Shown: positions 33,134 through 43,064, counted from the first letter of the stretch. The stretch: DNA of 54,169 nt from Mucilaginibacter sp. (GCA_028287895.1 JAQBOV010000037.1:1-54169), one strand, 5' to 3'. Notes: generated by a model not told the origin, from the sequence alone. Numbers and translations: made by a program.

Positions 33134-33667
33134 ATGGAAGATCCCGAGGTACCCACCGAACACTTACACGAACATATACACGAAGCTGCTCACGAAAGTC
33201 ACGATAAGTGGTCAATGTTGGTAGCTATTTCAACGGCATTTATGGCTGCTTTTGCTGCCCTGAGCAGTTTGATGGCCGGGCACCAGTCCAATGAGGCACT
33301 GATCACCCAGATGAAGGCATCAGACCAATGGGCCTATTATAATGCCAAAGGCATAAAGGCAGAGGTTAACGATGCGGTTACAAAAATCAATTTTTCAAAA
33401 GCAGCTGATAGTTCAAAATCCGTATCTGCAAGAAAAGCCAAGTTAAAGGAAGATCAAAAAAAGATACAGGAAAAAGCCGACGAACTTGAAAAGGAATCCG
33501 CAGCACACCTGGGCAAGGACATGATTCTTGCCCGTGCCGTCACCTTTTTCCAGATCGCGATCTCGATTTCAGCTATATCCATATTGTCAAAGAAAAAGGC
33601 GCTTTGGTATATCAGTTTGATACTATTTGCCGCAGGGATATTTCAGTTTATTGTGGGGCTGTTATAA
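33134..33667 (+). CDS. DUF4337 family membrane protein
   Basis: A 177-residue protein. The His/Glu-rich N-terminus (TEHLHEHIHEAAHESHDKW) leads into a first helix (VAISTAFMAAFAALSSLMAG). A charged coiled-coil segment (about 75-125, with KAKLKEDQKKIQEKADELEK) follows, then two C-terminal helices (VTFFQIAISISAISILS, ALWYISLILFAAGIFQFIVG). This is the DUF4337 arrangement. QSNEALITQMKASDQWAYYN is its conserved loop. Function unknown. It converges with the M1 peptidase. Confidence 0.87.
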   Translation: MEDPEVPTEHLHEHIHEAAHESHDKWSMLVAISTAFMAAFAALSSLMAGHQSNEALITQMKASDQWAYYNAKGIKAEVNDAVTKINFSKAADSSKSVSARKAKLKEDQKKIQEKADELEKESAAHLGKDMILARAVTFFQIAISISAISILSKKKALWYISLILFAAGIFQFIVGLL

Positions 33668-33754
33668 GCCCTCTCTAAATCTATAAGCCCTCTCTAAATT
33701 ATCTCTTCCGGCGGTGGGGCTTTCACTTTAAAGCCCTCCCTTCGAGGGGCTTTA
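33664..33754. repeat. 17-bp direct repeats and hairpins between convergent genes
   Basis: ATAAGCCCTCTCTAAAT occurs twice, exactly, at 33664-33680 and 33683-33699. AAGCCCTC appears a third time at 33730. GGGCTTT and AAAGCCC elements at 33717-33754 can form alternative hairpins, including AAAGCCCTC with GAGGGGCTTT. It probably acts as a bidirectional terminator. Confidence 0.65.
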
Positions 33755-35749
33755 TCTCAAAATAAATCCGTTATTTCCCCTGTTTACATCGGGCAAGGCG
33801 GAATCCGGATCAACGGTCACTTTGGATACTTCCTGCGTTGTTGGCACCGTAAAGGTGACCATTTTATTTTGCAGCCAGGCTTCCACAGGTATTTGCATAC
33901 GTTGTTTACTGCCATCCTTTAATTTCACTTCGACTGTAAAGGGCATAGCCATTGCCTCCAGGTTGACTACACTTACCTGCAGCCCTTTTTTAGGGTCGTT
34001 ATCTACATATTCTGCGCCCACTAATTCCAGGTCGAGTTTAAGGTTATTGTAGAACCAGCCTTTCCAGAACCATGACAGATCTTCGCCGGCACCATTGTCC
34101 ATCGAACGGAAAAAATCATCTGGCTGCGGATGTTTAAAGGCCCACTTATGGATATAATTTCTGAAGGCATAATCAAACCTGTCCGCTCCTAATATCTGCT
34201 CACGCAGCAAAACCAGGCCAAAAGCCGGTTTGAAATATTCTATCGGGTGGCGGTATTTTTCAGCAACGGCATCTGCTGCGGTCATAATAGTTGGAGCGTC
34301 AGGGTCAATAATGGTGGCTACAATTTCATCAGCGGGGTTACCGCCGCCTGGCGCATATTCGCCATCGCGCTTAGGCGCATATTCGCCGTTATTAAAGGCA
34401 TCTGAAGCATAGATATCGATAAAGGTGTTAAATCCTTCGTCCATAAAAGCATAACGGCGCTCATTAGATCCCACGATCATGGGGAACCAGTTGTGGCCGA
34501 TCTCATGTGCGGTTACCCAGTAGAGTTCCTTGCCCTTATCTGTAATGCCATCAAATACAATTCCGGGATACTCCATACCGCCGGCTATACCCGCTTCGTT
34601 TATAGCGACCGGGTAAGGATATACAAACCATTTTTCAGAAAAGTACTCTATAGATTTTTTTAAATATTCGGTTGCTCTGCCCCAGGCATCATTGCCCGCA
34701 CTTTCAACCGGGTAAACCGACATGGCCAGGGATTTTTTGCCACCCGGCAGATTCACACGCGCAGCGTCCCATACGTAGGCCTTTGAAGCGCCAAAGGCCA
34801 CATCGCGCGTATTGTTCATTTTAAAATGCCAGGTCAGCATACCCTTATGTACAGGACGGGTTGAAGCGTTATTTACTTCATTAACGTCGCGTATCATAAC
34901 GGTTTTGTCGCTGCTGCGGGCTGCTGCCAGTCTGCTGATCTGGGTCGGAGTAAGCACTTGCGCAGGGTTTAACAATTCACCTGAACCGGCCACAATCATA
35001 TCAGCGGGCACGGTTACTTCATAATCAATATCGCCGTATTCCAGGTAAAACTCACCAGCGCCCAAAAATGGTAAGGTATCCCAGCCCTGGCTATCGTCAT
35101 ACACACACATCCGTGGGAACCATTGCGCTATTTCGTATATTTTTCCGTTTTTGGTGTCGGTATAATCCGTTCTGTTGCCAAAGCTGCCGGGAATAGTATA
35201 ATGATATTTTATGTTCAATTTTATTTTTCCGCCGTTTGGCAGTAAAGATTTAGGCAGACGGATCTGCATACGGGTGTCTGTGATAACAAAATCAGCTTTT
35301 TGTTTTACTTTGCCGCTGGCAATAAATACTGACTCGATCTGGTAACCGCCGGTATGCTGGTTAATGGTCGGGACAACACCGGTAACAAAGTTCGACCGCG
35401 CATCTTTTTTATAAGTATTCTGATCTAGCTGGAGCCATAGAAGTTGCAGGGCGTCCGGGCTGTTGTTGGTATAATCAATATCCTCACTTGCACTAAGCGT
35501 TTTACTTGTAGTATCAATAGCGGCTTTCAACTGATAATTTACCCGGTTCTGCCAGTATTTAGATCCGGGCTGGCCACCAGCCGAATGCCTTTCGTTTCCC
35601 CTTTCTGGATAGAACATTGGCGAAAATAAATCGGCAGGCTGATAATTAGATATCAGGGTATCAACAGTGGACGGTTGATGCGATTTTTGGGCCTGTGCAG
35701 AAATTGTTAAAAGAAGGACAAAGCTTAGGGGTATAAATTTAAATTTCAT
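33752..35749 (-). CDS. secreted M1 family metallopeptidase
   Basis: A 665-residue zinc aminopeptidase-like protein. The gluzincin site is HEIGHNWF with His415, Glu416 and His419; the third ligand Glu438 stands in FMDEGFNTF, exactly 18 residues after the second His. [11 protein letters not shown] corresponds to the GxMEN substrate-binding loop but reads GGMEYP, as in the Bacteroidota secreted branch. A signal peptide ([20 protein letters not shown]) sets the start at 35749 rather than at 35773. It is longer than the catalytic core because of the N-terminal and C-terminal beta domains. Presumably it degrades periplasmic or external peptides. Confidence 0.9.
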   Translation of the reverse strand: MKFKFIPLSFVLLLTISAQAQKSHQPSTVDTLISNYQPADLFSPMFYPERGNERHSAGGQPGSKYWQNRVNYQLKAAIDTTSKTLSASEDIDYTNNSPDALQLLWLQLDQNTYKKDARSNFVTGVVPTINQHTGGYQIESVFIASGKVKQKADFVITDTRMQIRLPKSLLPNGGKIKLNIKYHYTIPGSFGNRTDYTDTKNGKIYEIAQWFPRMCVYDDSQGWDTLPFLGAGEFYLEYGDIDYEVTVPADMIVAGSGELLNPAQVLTPTQISRLAAARSSDKTVMIRDVNEVNNASTRPVHKGMLTWHFKMNNTRDVAFGASKAYVWDAARVNLPGGKKSLAMSVYPVESAGNDAWGRATEYLKKSIEYFSEKWFVYPYPVAINEAGIAGGMEYPGIVFDGITDKGKELYWVTAHEIGHNWFPMIVGSNERRYAFMDEGFNTFIDIYASDAFNNGEYAPKRDGEYAPGGGNPADEIVATIIDPDAPTIMTAADAVAEKYRHPIEYFKPAFGLVLLREQILGADRFDYAFRNYIHKWAFKHPQPDDFFRSMDNGAGEDLSWFWKGWFYNNLKLDLELVGAEYVDNDPKKGLQVSVVNLEAMAMPFTVEVKLKDGSKQRMQIPVEAWLQNKMVTFTVPTTQEVSKVTVDPDSALPDVNRGNNGFILR

Positions 35750-35827
35750 GTTTTGCAGCGAATAAGGCTGCAATATACAAATGATGCCTTTATTTTTTGA
35801 TTAGCTTTAGAAATGATACAGTGATAA

Positions 35828-36757
35828 TTATTTGGCCATCATTTCAGCCAATACACCTTCTTTTAAAGAATACGTACAGAGCGACACCTTGTTGATCTGC
35901 AGCCTCTGCATAATATAACGGGTAATGACTGAAGCCACAACGATCATATCGACTCTTACCGGTATAATTCCTTTATTGTTCACCCGTTCGCTATGTGATG
36001 ACCGTATCAGCCGGTCGGTCTCGGTTAATAATTCTTCTGCATCAAAGTCATAAACTTTAGTCTGCTTGAGATCAAATATGTCGCTCCTTTGCCGTTCTAT
36101 CAATTCAGCAAAGGTTTCAAATGCTCCTGATGAGCCAATGATGTGATGGACAGTCGTTTTTTTAACAGCGTTGAAAAGATCGGTCAACGTATTTTCAAGA
36201 TAAAGTTCCATTGCCTCAATAGATGCTGGGGGAATAGGGTCGGTATGATGAAATCTTTCCATCAGTCGGGCTGCGCCGATCTCGAAGCTTTGTTTCCATG
36301 CCGGATGATCCTTATTGGCTATAATAAATTCTACGCTGCCGCCACCGATATCTATGATTAATGAATTTTGAACCGCTAAAAGTGTACTTGCTTTAACACC
36401 GGCAAAAATAAATGCCGCTTCTCGGTCGCCATCAACAATTTCAATTTCAATTCCTGTTTCCGCTTTCACCTGGTCAATGAATTCCCGGCCGTTTGATGCG
36501 TTGCGAAGGGCGGAAGTGGCTATGGCTTTAACCTGGTGAACACTGCAGTGCTTGATATGTTCGCGGAAATTTTGCATGGTATTAATCCCGCGCTCGAACG
36601 CGGCCGGTAATATAATGCCTTTGTTGATACCGCCTTCACCCAATTTTACGGCGACGTGCTCATGCACAATCTCATGGAAGTTATTTATATCACCCCCGGC
36701 GATGAGTAAATGAAAGGTGTTGGTGCCAAGATCCATTACGGCAAATCGTTTATCCAT
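35828..36757 (-). CDS. Ppx/GppA-type phosphatase (exopolyphosphatase family)
   Basis: A 309-residue ASKHA-fold phosphatase. Motifs: MDLGTNTFHLLIA, the central VKAIATSALRNASNG, EIEIVDGDREAAFIFAG and the phosphate loop LIIDIGGGSVEFII, plus IGSSGAFETFAE and VDMIVVASVITRYIM. It has the short two-domain form, without the HD C-terminal half of E. coli Ppx. The substrate could be polyphosphate or pppGpp. It stands alone on the minus strand, downstream of an ABC exporter terminator. Confidence 0.9.
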   Translation of the reverse strand: MDKRFAVMDLGTNTFHLLIAGGDINNFHEIVHEHVAVKLGEGGINKGIILPAAFERGINTMQNFREHIKHCSVHQVKAIATSALRNASNGREFIDQVKAETGIEIEIVDGDREAAFIFAGVKASTLLAVQNSLIIDIGGGSVEFIIANKDHPAWKQSFEIGAARLMERFHHTDPIPPASIEAMELYLENTLTDLFNAVKKTTVHHIIGSSGAFETFAELIERQRSDIFDLKQTKVYDFDAEELLTETDRLIRSSHSERVNNKGIIPVRVDMIVVASVITRYIMQRLQINKVSLCTYSLKEGVLAEMMAK

Positions 36758-36773
36758 GCATCTAAAATAAACA

Positions 36774-36803
36774 ATCCCTTAAATTGTTTAGAATTTAAGG
36801 GAT
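36774..36803 (-). terminator. rho-independent terminator of the ABC exporter operon
   Basis: ATCCCTTAAATT (36774-36785) and AATTTAAGGGAT (36792-36803) form a perfect 12-bp stem with a six-base loop. In the minus direction it is followed by TGTTTATTTTAG. It lies after the stop of the permease gene. Confidence 0.75.
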
Positions 36804-36829
36804 CAGTTATGCATTTATGCGGATAAATC

Positions 36830-38086
36830 TTATTCTTTATAAAAAAACCATTTGCTCAACTCTTTAAAACTCGCCTTTTTGCCATACATTAAAATACCTA
36901 CTCGGTATATGCGGGATGCCACATAAGTGGTAAACAGGAAGCCAATGACCATGAGCGACATGGACGCGGCAAGCTGCACGGAAGTAACACCGCCAAAAGG
37001 GATCCGGATCATCATTGCAACCGGCGCTGTAAACGGAATTATGGAAAGCCAAACTGCCAGGGGACTATCCGGAGCCTGGAATAAAACAGAAACCGACAAG
37101 ATATAAGTAAATAATAAAGGCAGTGTAATAGGGAACATAAACTGCTGGGTTTCTGTCTCGCTATCAACCGCCGAGCCTACAGCTGCAAATAATGCGCTGT
37201 ACAATAAGTATCCTGTTAAGAAATAAAATAGAAACACGCCCATGATATAACCCAAGGGTATTGTTTTTAAGACGGTAAGAAAACCAATAACCGAACCTTG
37301 TGGAGAAGAAAAAGCAGAGCCGGCAATTTTTGTGGCAATAATTGACAGGATGATCCATGCCGCAAATTGCGTTAAGCCAACCAGTCCTACACCAATGATT
37401 TTGCCGAGCATTAGCTGGAATGGTTTCACCGAAGATATGATTACCTCGATAATACGGCTGGTTTTCTCCTCAATAACACCTCGCATTACCTGCGCGCCAT
37501 AGATAAACAGCGACATATAAATTAAAACAGCACATGCGATACCGACTCCCACATTTGCGCCGACGTTGGCCTTTTTGACGCCGGTCTCGGTTATTTCTAT
37601 CGGGTTAACAGAAATGCTGATGTTTTTTATAGCATGAATCACAGCAGTATCAATATGATTTTTTAGCAGGCTGTTATTGACCGCCAGGTCGTTCATTTGC
37701 TTTTCTATTTCGTCCGTAAGTGCAAAGCCAGGTTTCTTTTTGGAATAAATCTCTACTGCATCTTTCCTGGTAAAGTCAGCAGGGATCACCAGTAAAAATT
37801 CATCTTCCTGTTTTTTCAAATCTGCCTTGAGGAATGTTGCAGTTTGGGTAGCAGGCCGGAAAGTAATGTTCTTTTTATTTTTGAATTTTCCGCTAAAGAC
37901 CCCGCTCTCATCTATCACTTTTATAGTCTGTTCCGTATGCGGGCTGCCGCTGTTTTTGGCTATTAAAGTAATCGCGCCTCCCATCAGAAGGATCAATGCC
38001 GGGACTGCGAAAATCATAATGATAAATGCTTTTTTCCTTACCCTTGTGATGTATTCGCGCTGTATGATCAGTAAAACTTTATTCAT
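36830..38086 (-). CDS. ABC-2 type transporter permease (NatB-like)
   Basis: A 418-residue permease. TM1 near the N-terminus (AFIIMIFAVPALILLMGGAITLI) is followed by a large extracytoplasmic domain (about 45-175), then five C-terminal helices. Conserved ABC-2 features are GVIEEKTSRIIEVIISSVKPFQLMLGKIIGVG and TLPLLFTYILSVSV. The pattern matches NatB/YhaP sodium- or drug-exporting permeases. The ATPase gene lies two bases upstream and is cotranscribed. Confidence 0.88.
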   Translation of the reverse strand: MNKVLLIIQREYITRVRKKAFIIMIFAVPALILLMGGAITLIAKNSGSPHTEQTIKVIDESGVFSGKFKNKKNITFRPATQTATFLKADLKKQEDEFLLVIPADFTRKDAVEIYSKKKPGFALTDEIEKQMNDLAVNNSLLKNHIDTAVIHAIKNISISVNPIEITETGVKKANVGANVGVGIACAVLIYMSLFIYGAQVMRGVIEEKTSRIIEVIISSVKPFQLMLGKIIGVGLVGLTQFAAWIILSIIATKIAGSAFSSPQGSVIGFLTVLKTIPLGYIMGVFLFYFLTGYLLYSALFAAVGSAVDSETETQQFMFPITLPLLFTYILSVSVLFQAPDSPLAVWLSIIPFTAPVAMMIRIPFGGVTSVQLAASMSLMVIGFLFTTYVASRIYRVGILMYGKKASFKELSKWFFYKE

Positions 38087-38088
38087 GG

Positions 38089-38997
38089 TCAGGCAGATTT
38101 TTTGTTTACTTGTTCGATGAAAATTTCATTCATGCCCGGGATCACTTCCTGCAGCATGCTGATGCTTACCTTTGGAATAAGATATTGTAATACCTCGTTG
38201 GCGGTGCTGCCGGATTTCAAGCTGATTTTTATACCGTACCTGTCGTTATCAGTTAACTCACTCAATACTTCGAAAGGTTGGGAACCATTAAAATGCAGTT
38301 TTTCACCGGTATATTCCACCAGGTAAGTGTTATTTCGGTAGGAGTTGCGGATAGTTTTAACCCTGCCATCCAATATTTTATGAGAAAGATGGATTAGTGC
38401 AATCGAGTCGCATAATTCCTCTACCGATTCCATGCGGTGTGTCGAGAACAGTATCGTAGCGCCCTTGCGGTTAAGTTCCAGTATCTCATCCTTAATTATC
38501 TCCGCATTTACAGGGTCGAAACCGCTAAAGGGTTCATCAAGGATGATCAGGTCGGGTTCATGCAACACCGTAGCCACAAACTGTGCTTTTTGCTGCATCC
38601 CTTTAGACAGTTCTTCTATCTTTTTCTTCCACCAGGTTTCCATGCCTAATTTATCGAACCAGAATTTCAGCCTTTTTTGTGCTTCATCCCGCGTTAACCC
38701 CTTGAGACGGGCCAGGTAGATCATTTGCTCGCCTATCTCCATTTTTTTATAGAGGCCGCGTTCTTCGGGCAGATAGCCGATACGGTTGATATGCGATTGA
38801 TTAAGGCGCTCGCCGTCAAAATAAATTTCGCCGGAATCTGGTGCAGTAATTTGATTAACAATACGGATAAGTGAAGTCTTGCCGGCGCCATTGGGCCCCA
38901 GCAGGCCATATATCTGGCCGCTTTCAACTTCTAAACTTATATCGCTTAAGGCTTTGTGCCCGGCGTATTGCTTTTCGATGTGCCGAATGCTTAGCAT
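38089..38997 (-). CDS. ABC transporter ATP-binding protein (NatA-like)
   Basis: A 302-residue ABC ATPase. Walker A GPNGAGKTSLI, signature LSKGMQQKAQFVATVLHEP (non-canonical LSKGM as in NatA/YhaQ), Walker B LIILDEPFSGFD, H-loop LFSTHRM. A DUF4162-type C-terminal domain (about 225-300) follows. It pairs with the ABC-2 permease two bases downstream. The substrate is unknown; Na+, drugs or lipids are family possibilities. Confidence 0.9.
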   Translation of the reverse strand: MLSIRHIEKQYAGHKALSDISLEVESGQIYGLLGPNGAGKTSLIRIVNQITAPDSGEIYFDGERLNQSHINRIGYLPEERGLYKKMEIGEQMIYLARLKGLTRDEAQKRLKFWFDKLGMETWWKKKIEELSKGMQQKAQFVATVLHEPDLIILDEPFSGFDPVNAEIIKDEILELNRKGATILFSTHRMESVEELCDSIALIHLSHKILDGRVKTIRNSYRNNTYLVEYTGEKLHFNGSQPFEVLSELTDNDRYGIKISLKSGSTANEVLQYLIPKVSISMLQEVIPGMNEIFIEQVNKKSA

Positions 38998-39101
38998 AGC
39001 AAGATCAGTTATTTGGTATTTTGATTAAAGATAGCAGAAATTGTTACTTATTATTTAACTCTTTCAAACTGAACCGAAGGGATTTGTAAAGCCATTCTTT
39101 A

Positions 39102-39254
39102 TCAGGCGGAATAGATCATTGAACGCTCGATATTTACCTGGGGTACTCCAAGTTCGGTTTGGTAATCATTGCTGAGGGGACCAGTTTGGGCTTTGGCAAA
39201 ACCGCAAATGAACAATAACCCTATTAAGCAAGGTGGCAATTTAATTTTTATCAC
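39102..39254 (-). pseudogene. possible truncated start of a secreted esterase-like gene
   Basis: A 50-residue frame from a GTG. A signal-like segment (IKLPPCLIGLLFICGFAKA) is followed by QTGPLSNDYQTELGVPQ and stops after NIERSMIYSA. The DYxTELGVPQ stretch resembles the beginning of secreted enterochelin-esterase/gluconolactonase-type hydrolases of Bacteroidota, whose remaining ~270 residues are missing. It could also be a small secreted peptide. Apart from this frame the 342-base gap between the ABC ATPase and the nucleoside hydrolase genes (38998-39339) holds nothing I can identify. Confidence 0.3.
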
Positions 39255-39324
39255 TTTTATACCATTATATTTTTTTTGCTTTCCGGAATTTTCGGTCCCG
39301 TGACGGCTGAAAATAATAATTTGA

Positions 39325-39332
39325 TACCTTAG
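39325..39332 (+). promoter_or_regulatory. possible -7 box of the nucleoside hydrolase gene
   Basis: TACCTTAG differs from TAnnTTTG in one base and ends seven bases before the ATG. No well-spaced -33 element is seen. Confidence 0.3.
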
Positions 39333-39339
39333 ATGCACT

Positions 39340-40353
39340 ATGAAATATGGTATTGTTCTGTTTTGCCTTTGCTTATTCACTTTACCGGGTACTTTTGCAC
39401 AAAAAAGCAATCATCGGCCCGTCAGCATTATTTTTGACAGCGACATGGGGCCGGATTACGACGACGTGGGCGCTATTGCTATTTTGCACGCCCTGGCAGA
39501 TAAAGGAGAGGCAAATATCCTGGCTACGGTTGCCAGCACCAAATACGAGGGAGTTGCCGGGGTTTTAAATGTATTCAATACTTATTTCAACCGCCCGGCT
39601 ATCCCTGTCGGCGTGCCCAAAGGCAATGCACCCGAACTGCGCGACTGGCAGCACTGGACGGACACTTTACTGGCCAAATATCCGCATAAAATAAAACATA
39701 ACGATGCGGCGCCTGATGCGGTAACTATCTATCGTAAAATATTGGCATCACAAGCTGATAACAGTGTAACCATTGTAACCGTCGGGTTTTTAACCAACCT
39801 TTCCAACTTGTTAAATTCTACTGCTGATGAATATTCATCTCTTGATGGAAAACAACTGATAAAGAAAAAAGTGAAGCTATTGGTATGTATGGCAGGCAAA
39901 TATCCTTCAGGGTATGAATTTAATGTGATCAAGGATGCGGCTGCTTCACAAAATGTTTATAACAACTGGAGCACGCCTGTTATATTAAGCGGTTTTGAGA
40001 TCGGTGCAAAAATTTTGGTAGGATTGCCTTTAATTCACAATAACACGATACATAACGACCCTGTTAAAGATGTATTCCGTATGGCAATACCACAAGCCAA
40101 AGAAGATTCCTCAGGCCGGAAAAGCTGGGATGAAACCGCCGTATTGGTGGCTATAAAAGGATATTCAGCTTTTTATACTTTACATCAGGGAAGGATAAAA
40201 GTAGCTGATGACGGTAAAAACACCTGGGATGATAACGGACATGGACAGGCATATCTGGTTGAAAAAGTGGATTATAAACAAGTGCAGCGACTAATTGATG
40301 AATTAATTCAACACCAGGCCGATGGGAAACAGAAAAGCCCAAAATCAAATTGA
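39340..40353 (+). CDS. secreted nucleoside hydrolase
   Basis: A 337-residue inosine/uridine-preferring-type nucleoside hydrolase that cleaves ribonucleosides into base and ribose. The calcium-binding cluster is visible as IIFDSDMGPDYDDVGAIAIL. VASTKYEGVAGVLNVFNTYF, VTIVTVGFLTNLSNLLN and the later DETAVLVAIKG follow the family order. A signal peptide (MKYGIVLFCLCLFTLPGTFA, then QKS) places it outside the cytoplasm, suggesting use of external nucleosides. It stands alone and converges with dnaJ. Confidence 0.9.
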   Translation: MKYGIVLFCLCLFTLPGTFAQKSNHRPVSIIFDSDMGPDYDDVGAIAILHALADKGEANILATVASTKYEGVAGVLNVFNTYFNRPAIPVGVPKGNAPELRDWQHWTDTLLAKYPHKIKHNDAAPDAVTIYRKILASQADNSVTIVTVGFLTNLSNLLNSTADEYSSLDGKQLIKKKVKLLVCMAGKYPSGYEFNVIKDAAASQNVYNNWSTPVILSGFEIGAKILVGLPLIHNNTIHNDPVKDVFRMAIPQAKEDSSGRKSWDETAVLVAIKGYSAFYTLHQGRIKVADDGKNTWDDNGHGQAYLVEKVDYKQVQRLIDELIQHQADGKQKSPKSN

Positions 40354-40372
40354 TCTCAGGCTTTGTATTCAT

Positions 40373-40398
40373 CTTTCGGACTTCCGACTTTTCGACTT
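40373..40398. repeat. word repeat (CGGACTTCCGACTTTTCGACTT) at convergent gene ends
   Basis: CTTTCGGACTTCCGACTT (40374-40391), then TTCGACTT, repeats the word TTTCGGACTT with small changes. It is nearly the same as 11911-11929 in the helicase promoter. It lies between the nucleoside hydrolase and dnaJ stops and overlaps the dnaJ stop. Confidence 0.55.
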
Positions 40399-41557
40399 AC
40401 TCAAAATACTCTTTCATCCTCTCGAAAAAGCTTTTCTCATTTTTGCCGGGACTTGGTTTGAAATTAGGGGAGTCCTGTAGTTTTTCAAGTATCTCCCGTT
40501 CTTCATGACTAAGGGCTTTTGGCGTCCAGATATTGATATGTACCAGTTGGTCACCGCGGTGATAAGAGTTTACCTCGGGCACACCCTTAGCTTTAAGCCT
40601 CAATATTTTACCACCCTGTGTTCCCGGATCGATTTTGATTTTAACTTTGCCGTCAATGGTGGGCACTTCAACGTTGGTACCCAATGCTGCATCAACAAAA
40701 CTTACATGCAGATCGTAGATCACATTGTTCCCGTCACGTTTCAATGTTTCGTGCGGTATTTCTTCTATCAGTATGATCAGGTCTCCCGGTACGCCGCCAC
40801 GCGGGGCCGCATTACCTTTGCCGCTCATGCTGAGTTGCATGCCTTCACTTACACCTGCCGGGATATTGATGCTAATCGTTTCTTCGCCGCGAATGACGCC
40901 ATCGCCATGACAAACTGTACATTTTGACGTAATAGTTGTGCCTTCGCCATTACAGGTAGGGCAGGTGCTTGTAGTTTGCATCTGGCCTAAAATCGTATTG
41001 GTTACCCGGCGTACAGCGCCTTGTCCGCCGCAAGTTTTACAGGTTTGTATAGATGAACGGTCTTTAGCCCCAGTGCCATCGCATGTTTTACAGACTACTT
41101 GTTTATTTACCTTGATCTTCTTTTCAGCACCATTGGCAACTTCTTCAAGGGTCAATCTTACTTTAATTCGCAGATTGCTACCGCGGGCTGCGCGCCTTCC
41201 GCCGCCACTCTGCCTTCCGCCGCCAAAAAAACCGTCAAAAGGGCTGCCGCCGCCGAATATATCGCCAAACTGGCTGAATATGTCTTCCATATTCATACCG
41301 CCGCCGCCATATCCGCCGCCATTTGCCGATTGCGCATTGGCTGCATGGCCAAACTGGTCGTAGCGTCTGCGTTTTTCCGCATTGCTTAGTACTTCATATG
41401 CTTCGGCAGCTTCCTTGAAGTTTTCTTCCGCCTGCTTATCACCCTGGTTTTTATCAGGATGGAACTTGATAGCCATCTTACGGTAGGCTTTCTTGATCTC
41501 ATCGGCATCGGCACCCCTGGAAACGCCTAAAATATCATAATAATCTCTTTTCGACAT
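40397..41557 (-). CDS. dnaJ: chaperone DnaJ
   Basis: A 386-residue Hsp40. The J domain (residues 1-70) contains the HPD motif in FHPDKNQGD and [21 protein letters not shown] Gly-rich region (about 80-125, [14 protein letters not shown] to [12 protein letters not shown]) follows. Then come four zinc-finger CxxCxGxG repeats ([36 protein letters not shown]) and two substrate-binding domains. It stimulates Hsp70 ATPase activity. grpE lies upstream on the same strand across a word-type inverted repeat. Confidence 0.96.
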   Translation of the reverse strand: MSKRDYYDILGVSRGADADEIKKAYRKMAIKFHPDKNQGDKQAEENFKEAAEAYEVLSNAEKRRRYDQFGHAANAQSANGGGYGGGGMNMEDIFSQFGDIFGGGSPFDGFFGGGRQSGGGRRAARGSNLRIKVRLTLEEVANGAEKKIKVNKQVVCKTCDGTGAKDRSSIQTCKTCGGQGAVRRVTNTILGQMQTTSTCPTCNGEGTTITSKCTVCHGDGVIRGEETISINIPAGVSEGMQLSMSGKGNAAPRGGVPGDLIILIEEIPHETLKRDGNNVIYDLHVSFVDAALGTNVEVPTIDGKVKIKIDPGTQGGKILRLKAKGVPEVNSYHRGDQLVHINIWTPKALSHEEREILEKLQDSPNFKPSPGKNEKSFFERMKEYFE

Positions 41558-41567
41558 CTTTGTATAT

Positions 41568-41646
41568 TGAGTGATTTAGTGACTTGGTGACGGAGTGATT
41601 TTAATACACTGCTCACTCATTCACTAATTCAATAATTCACTAATTA
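41568..41646. repeat. word-built inverted repeat (GTGAATTAGTGA words) between grpE and dnaJ
   Basis: Left arm 41568-41600 (TGAGTGATTTAGTGACTTGG and on) and right arm 41612-41646 (CTCACTCATTCACTAATTCA and on) mirror each other around an 11-base loop. Bases 41617-41641, read in reverse complement, match 4430-4454 at 24 of 25 positions. It lies between two genes transcribed in the same direction. Confidence 0.8.
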
Positions 41647-41647
41647 A

Positions 41648-42205
41648 TTAAGCTCCAACTATAACTTTCGCAAACCGCGCTACTTTATCATTCAAATAAT
41701 AACCTTTTTCCATTTCATCGATCACTTTGCCTTTCAGATCATCCGTAGGGGCAGCAATATTGGTGATGGCCTCATGTATTTCAGGGTCAAATGGCTGTCC
41801 TATGGATTGCATTTCTTTTAATCCTTTTTGCGAAAGGATATTTTTTAGCTTATTCTGTATTAACACTACGCCTTCTTTTACGGCAGCAACATCCGTTGAG
41901 TTTTCCATAGAACGGACGGCACGGTCAAAGTCGTCAAGCACAGGCAGCAGGGCTGCAATAACGTCTTTACCTTCTGTTTTTCTTGCTTCCTCACGTTCTT
42001 TGGCAGTACGGCGACGGAAATTGTCAAATTCAGCATATAGGCGCAGGTACCTGTCGTTGGCCACGCTAAGCTCCTGTTTTAAAAGTTCCTCGGGTGTTGC
42101 TTCAGATTCGGTTATGGCAGTCCCTTCGTCCATCAGGTCATTCAAATGCTCTTCGCCTTCTGTATTTTCTTTCTTTTTTTTCTTTAACATATCATTTAAA
42201 TTCAT
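41648..42205 (-). CDS. grpE: nucleotide exchange factor GrpE
   Basis: A 185-residue Hsp70 nucleotide-exchange factor. The Lys/Glu-rich N-terminus (MLKKKKKENTEGEEHLNDL) leads into a long coiled-coil helix with NDRYLRLYAEFDNFRRRTAKE. The beta-wing domain contains LLPVLDDFDRAVRSME, GQPFDPEIHEAITNI and EMEKGYYLNDKVARFAKVIV. The start is MNLNDMLKKK; an in-frame ATG seven codons earlier is possible. It works with DnaJ immediately downstream and with an Hsp70. Confidence 0.94.
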   Translation of the reverse strand: MNLNDMLKKKKKENTEGEEHLNDLMDEGTAITESEATPEELLKQELSVANDRYLRLYAEFDNFRRRTAKEREEARKTEGKDVIAALLPVLDDFDRAVRSMENSTDVAAVKEGVVLIQNKLKNILSQKGLKEMQSIGQPFDPEIHEAITNIAAPTDDLKGKVIDEMEKGYYLNDKVARFAKVIVGA

Positions 42206-42298
42206 GATCCAATTTCTGCAAATCAAGTATCCTGCCAGTGCTTAAAAGCCGACAAGGTGGCAGGGATTTGACATAGTAATATAAATATTGACACTTTT

Positions 42299-42376
42299 AG
42301 GCCAGCAGTTGCAGTAGCAGTGGCAGTTTTGAAGCGTGGGTTGATTAAGGCAGACCCGCTCACTGCTGCTGCCGCT
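42299..42376. repeat. word-built inverted repeat (GCAGTTGCAGTAGCAGTGGCAG)
   Basis: Left arm 42299-42330 repeats GCAGT/GCAG four times. The right arm 42358-42376 (CTCACTGCTGCTGCCGCT) is a shorter mirrored copy. It lies between the ftsE stop and grpE. The word is unrelated to the ones at 41.6 and 43.3 kb. Confidence 0.5.
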
Positions 42377-42379
42377 CTA

Positions 42380-43063
42380 TTAAGCTATCTGGACATCCTC
42401 CAGCACCTTGCCATTTTCGCATTTAATGATGCGTGAAGGGAAAGTACGAATGATATGATAATCATGGGTGGCGATCAGAATGGCTGTGCCCGATTGGCTG
42501 ATCTGTTTTAGTAAAAGCACAATTTCTTCTGATGTATCCGGGTCCAGGTTGCCCGTTGGCTCATCAGCAAGGATGATCTCAGGGTCGTTGATCAGTGCAC
42601 GGGCTATTACTACGCGCTGCTGCTCACCACCGGAGAGTTCGTGGGGCATTTTTTTTAATTTGGAACGCAAGCCAACCTTTTCCAGTACATCTAAAGTACG
42701 GTCGGTTATCAGCTTTTTATCTTTCCAGCCAGTGGCCTGCATTACAAATCGCAGGTTATCTTCAACAGAGCGATCGGTAAGCAACTGAAAATCCTGGAAA
42801 ACTATGCCTAGCTTTCTGCGCAGGAAAGGAATATCGTGAGTGGTAATTTTCTTCAAATCATATCCGCAGGCATGGCCTTCACCTGTTGAAATATTCAGAT
42901 CGCCATAGATCACCTTGAGTAAACTGCTTTTACCCGAACCCGTTTGGCCGATGAGCCACACAAAATCGCCCTTATCCACATGAAGGTTGACGTTTGATAA
43001 TACAAGATGCTTTGGCTGAAAAATATCAACGCTTTCAAGCTTTATTATTGAGTTTCCGATCAT
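42380..43063 (-). CDS. ftsE: cell-division ATP-binding protein FtsE
   Basis: A 227-residue ABC ATPase of the FtsE/LolD type. Walker [14 protein letters not shown]-loop [10 protein letters not shown], signature [15 protein letters not shown], Walker [12 protein letters not shown] and H-loop IATHDYHII. FtsE typically pairs with FtsX at the divisome; no FtsX gene is adjacent here, as in many Bacteroidota. The short 67-residue gene lies one base upstream. Confidence 0.9.
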   Translation of the reverse strand: MIGNSIIKLESVDIFQPKHLVLSNVNLHVDKGDFVWLIGQTGSGKSSLLKVIYGDLNISTGEGHACGYDLKKITTHDIPFLRRKLGIVFQDFQLLTDRSVEDNLRFVMQATGWKDKKLITDRTLDVLEKVGLRSKLKKMPHELSGGEQQRVVIARALINDPEIILADEPTGNLDPDTSEEIVLLLKQISQSGTAILIATHDYHIIRTFPSRIIKCENGKVLEDVQIA

Positions 43064-43064
43064 T

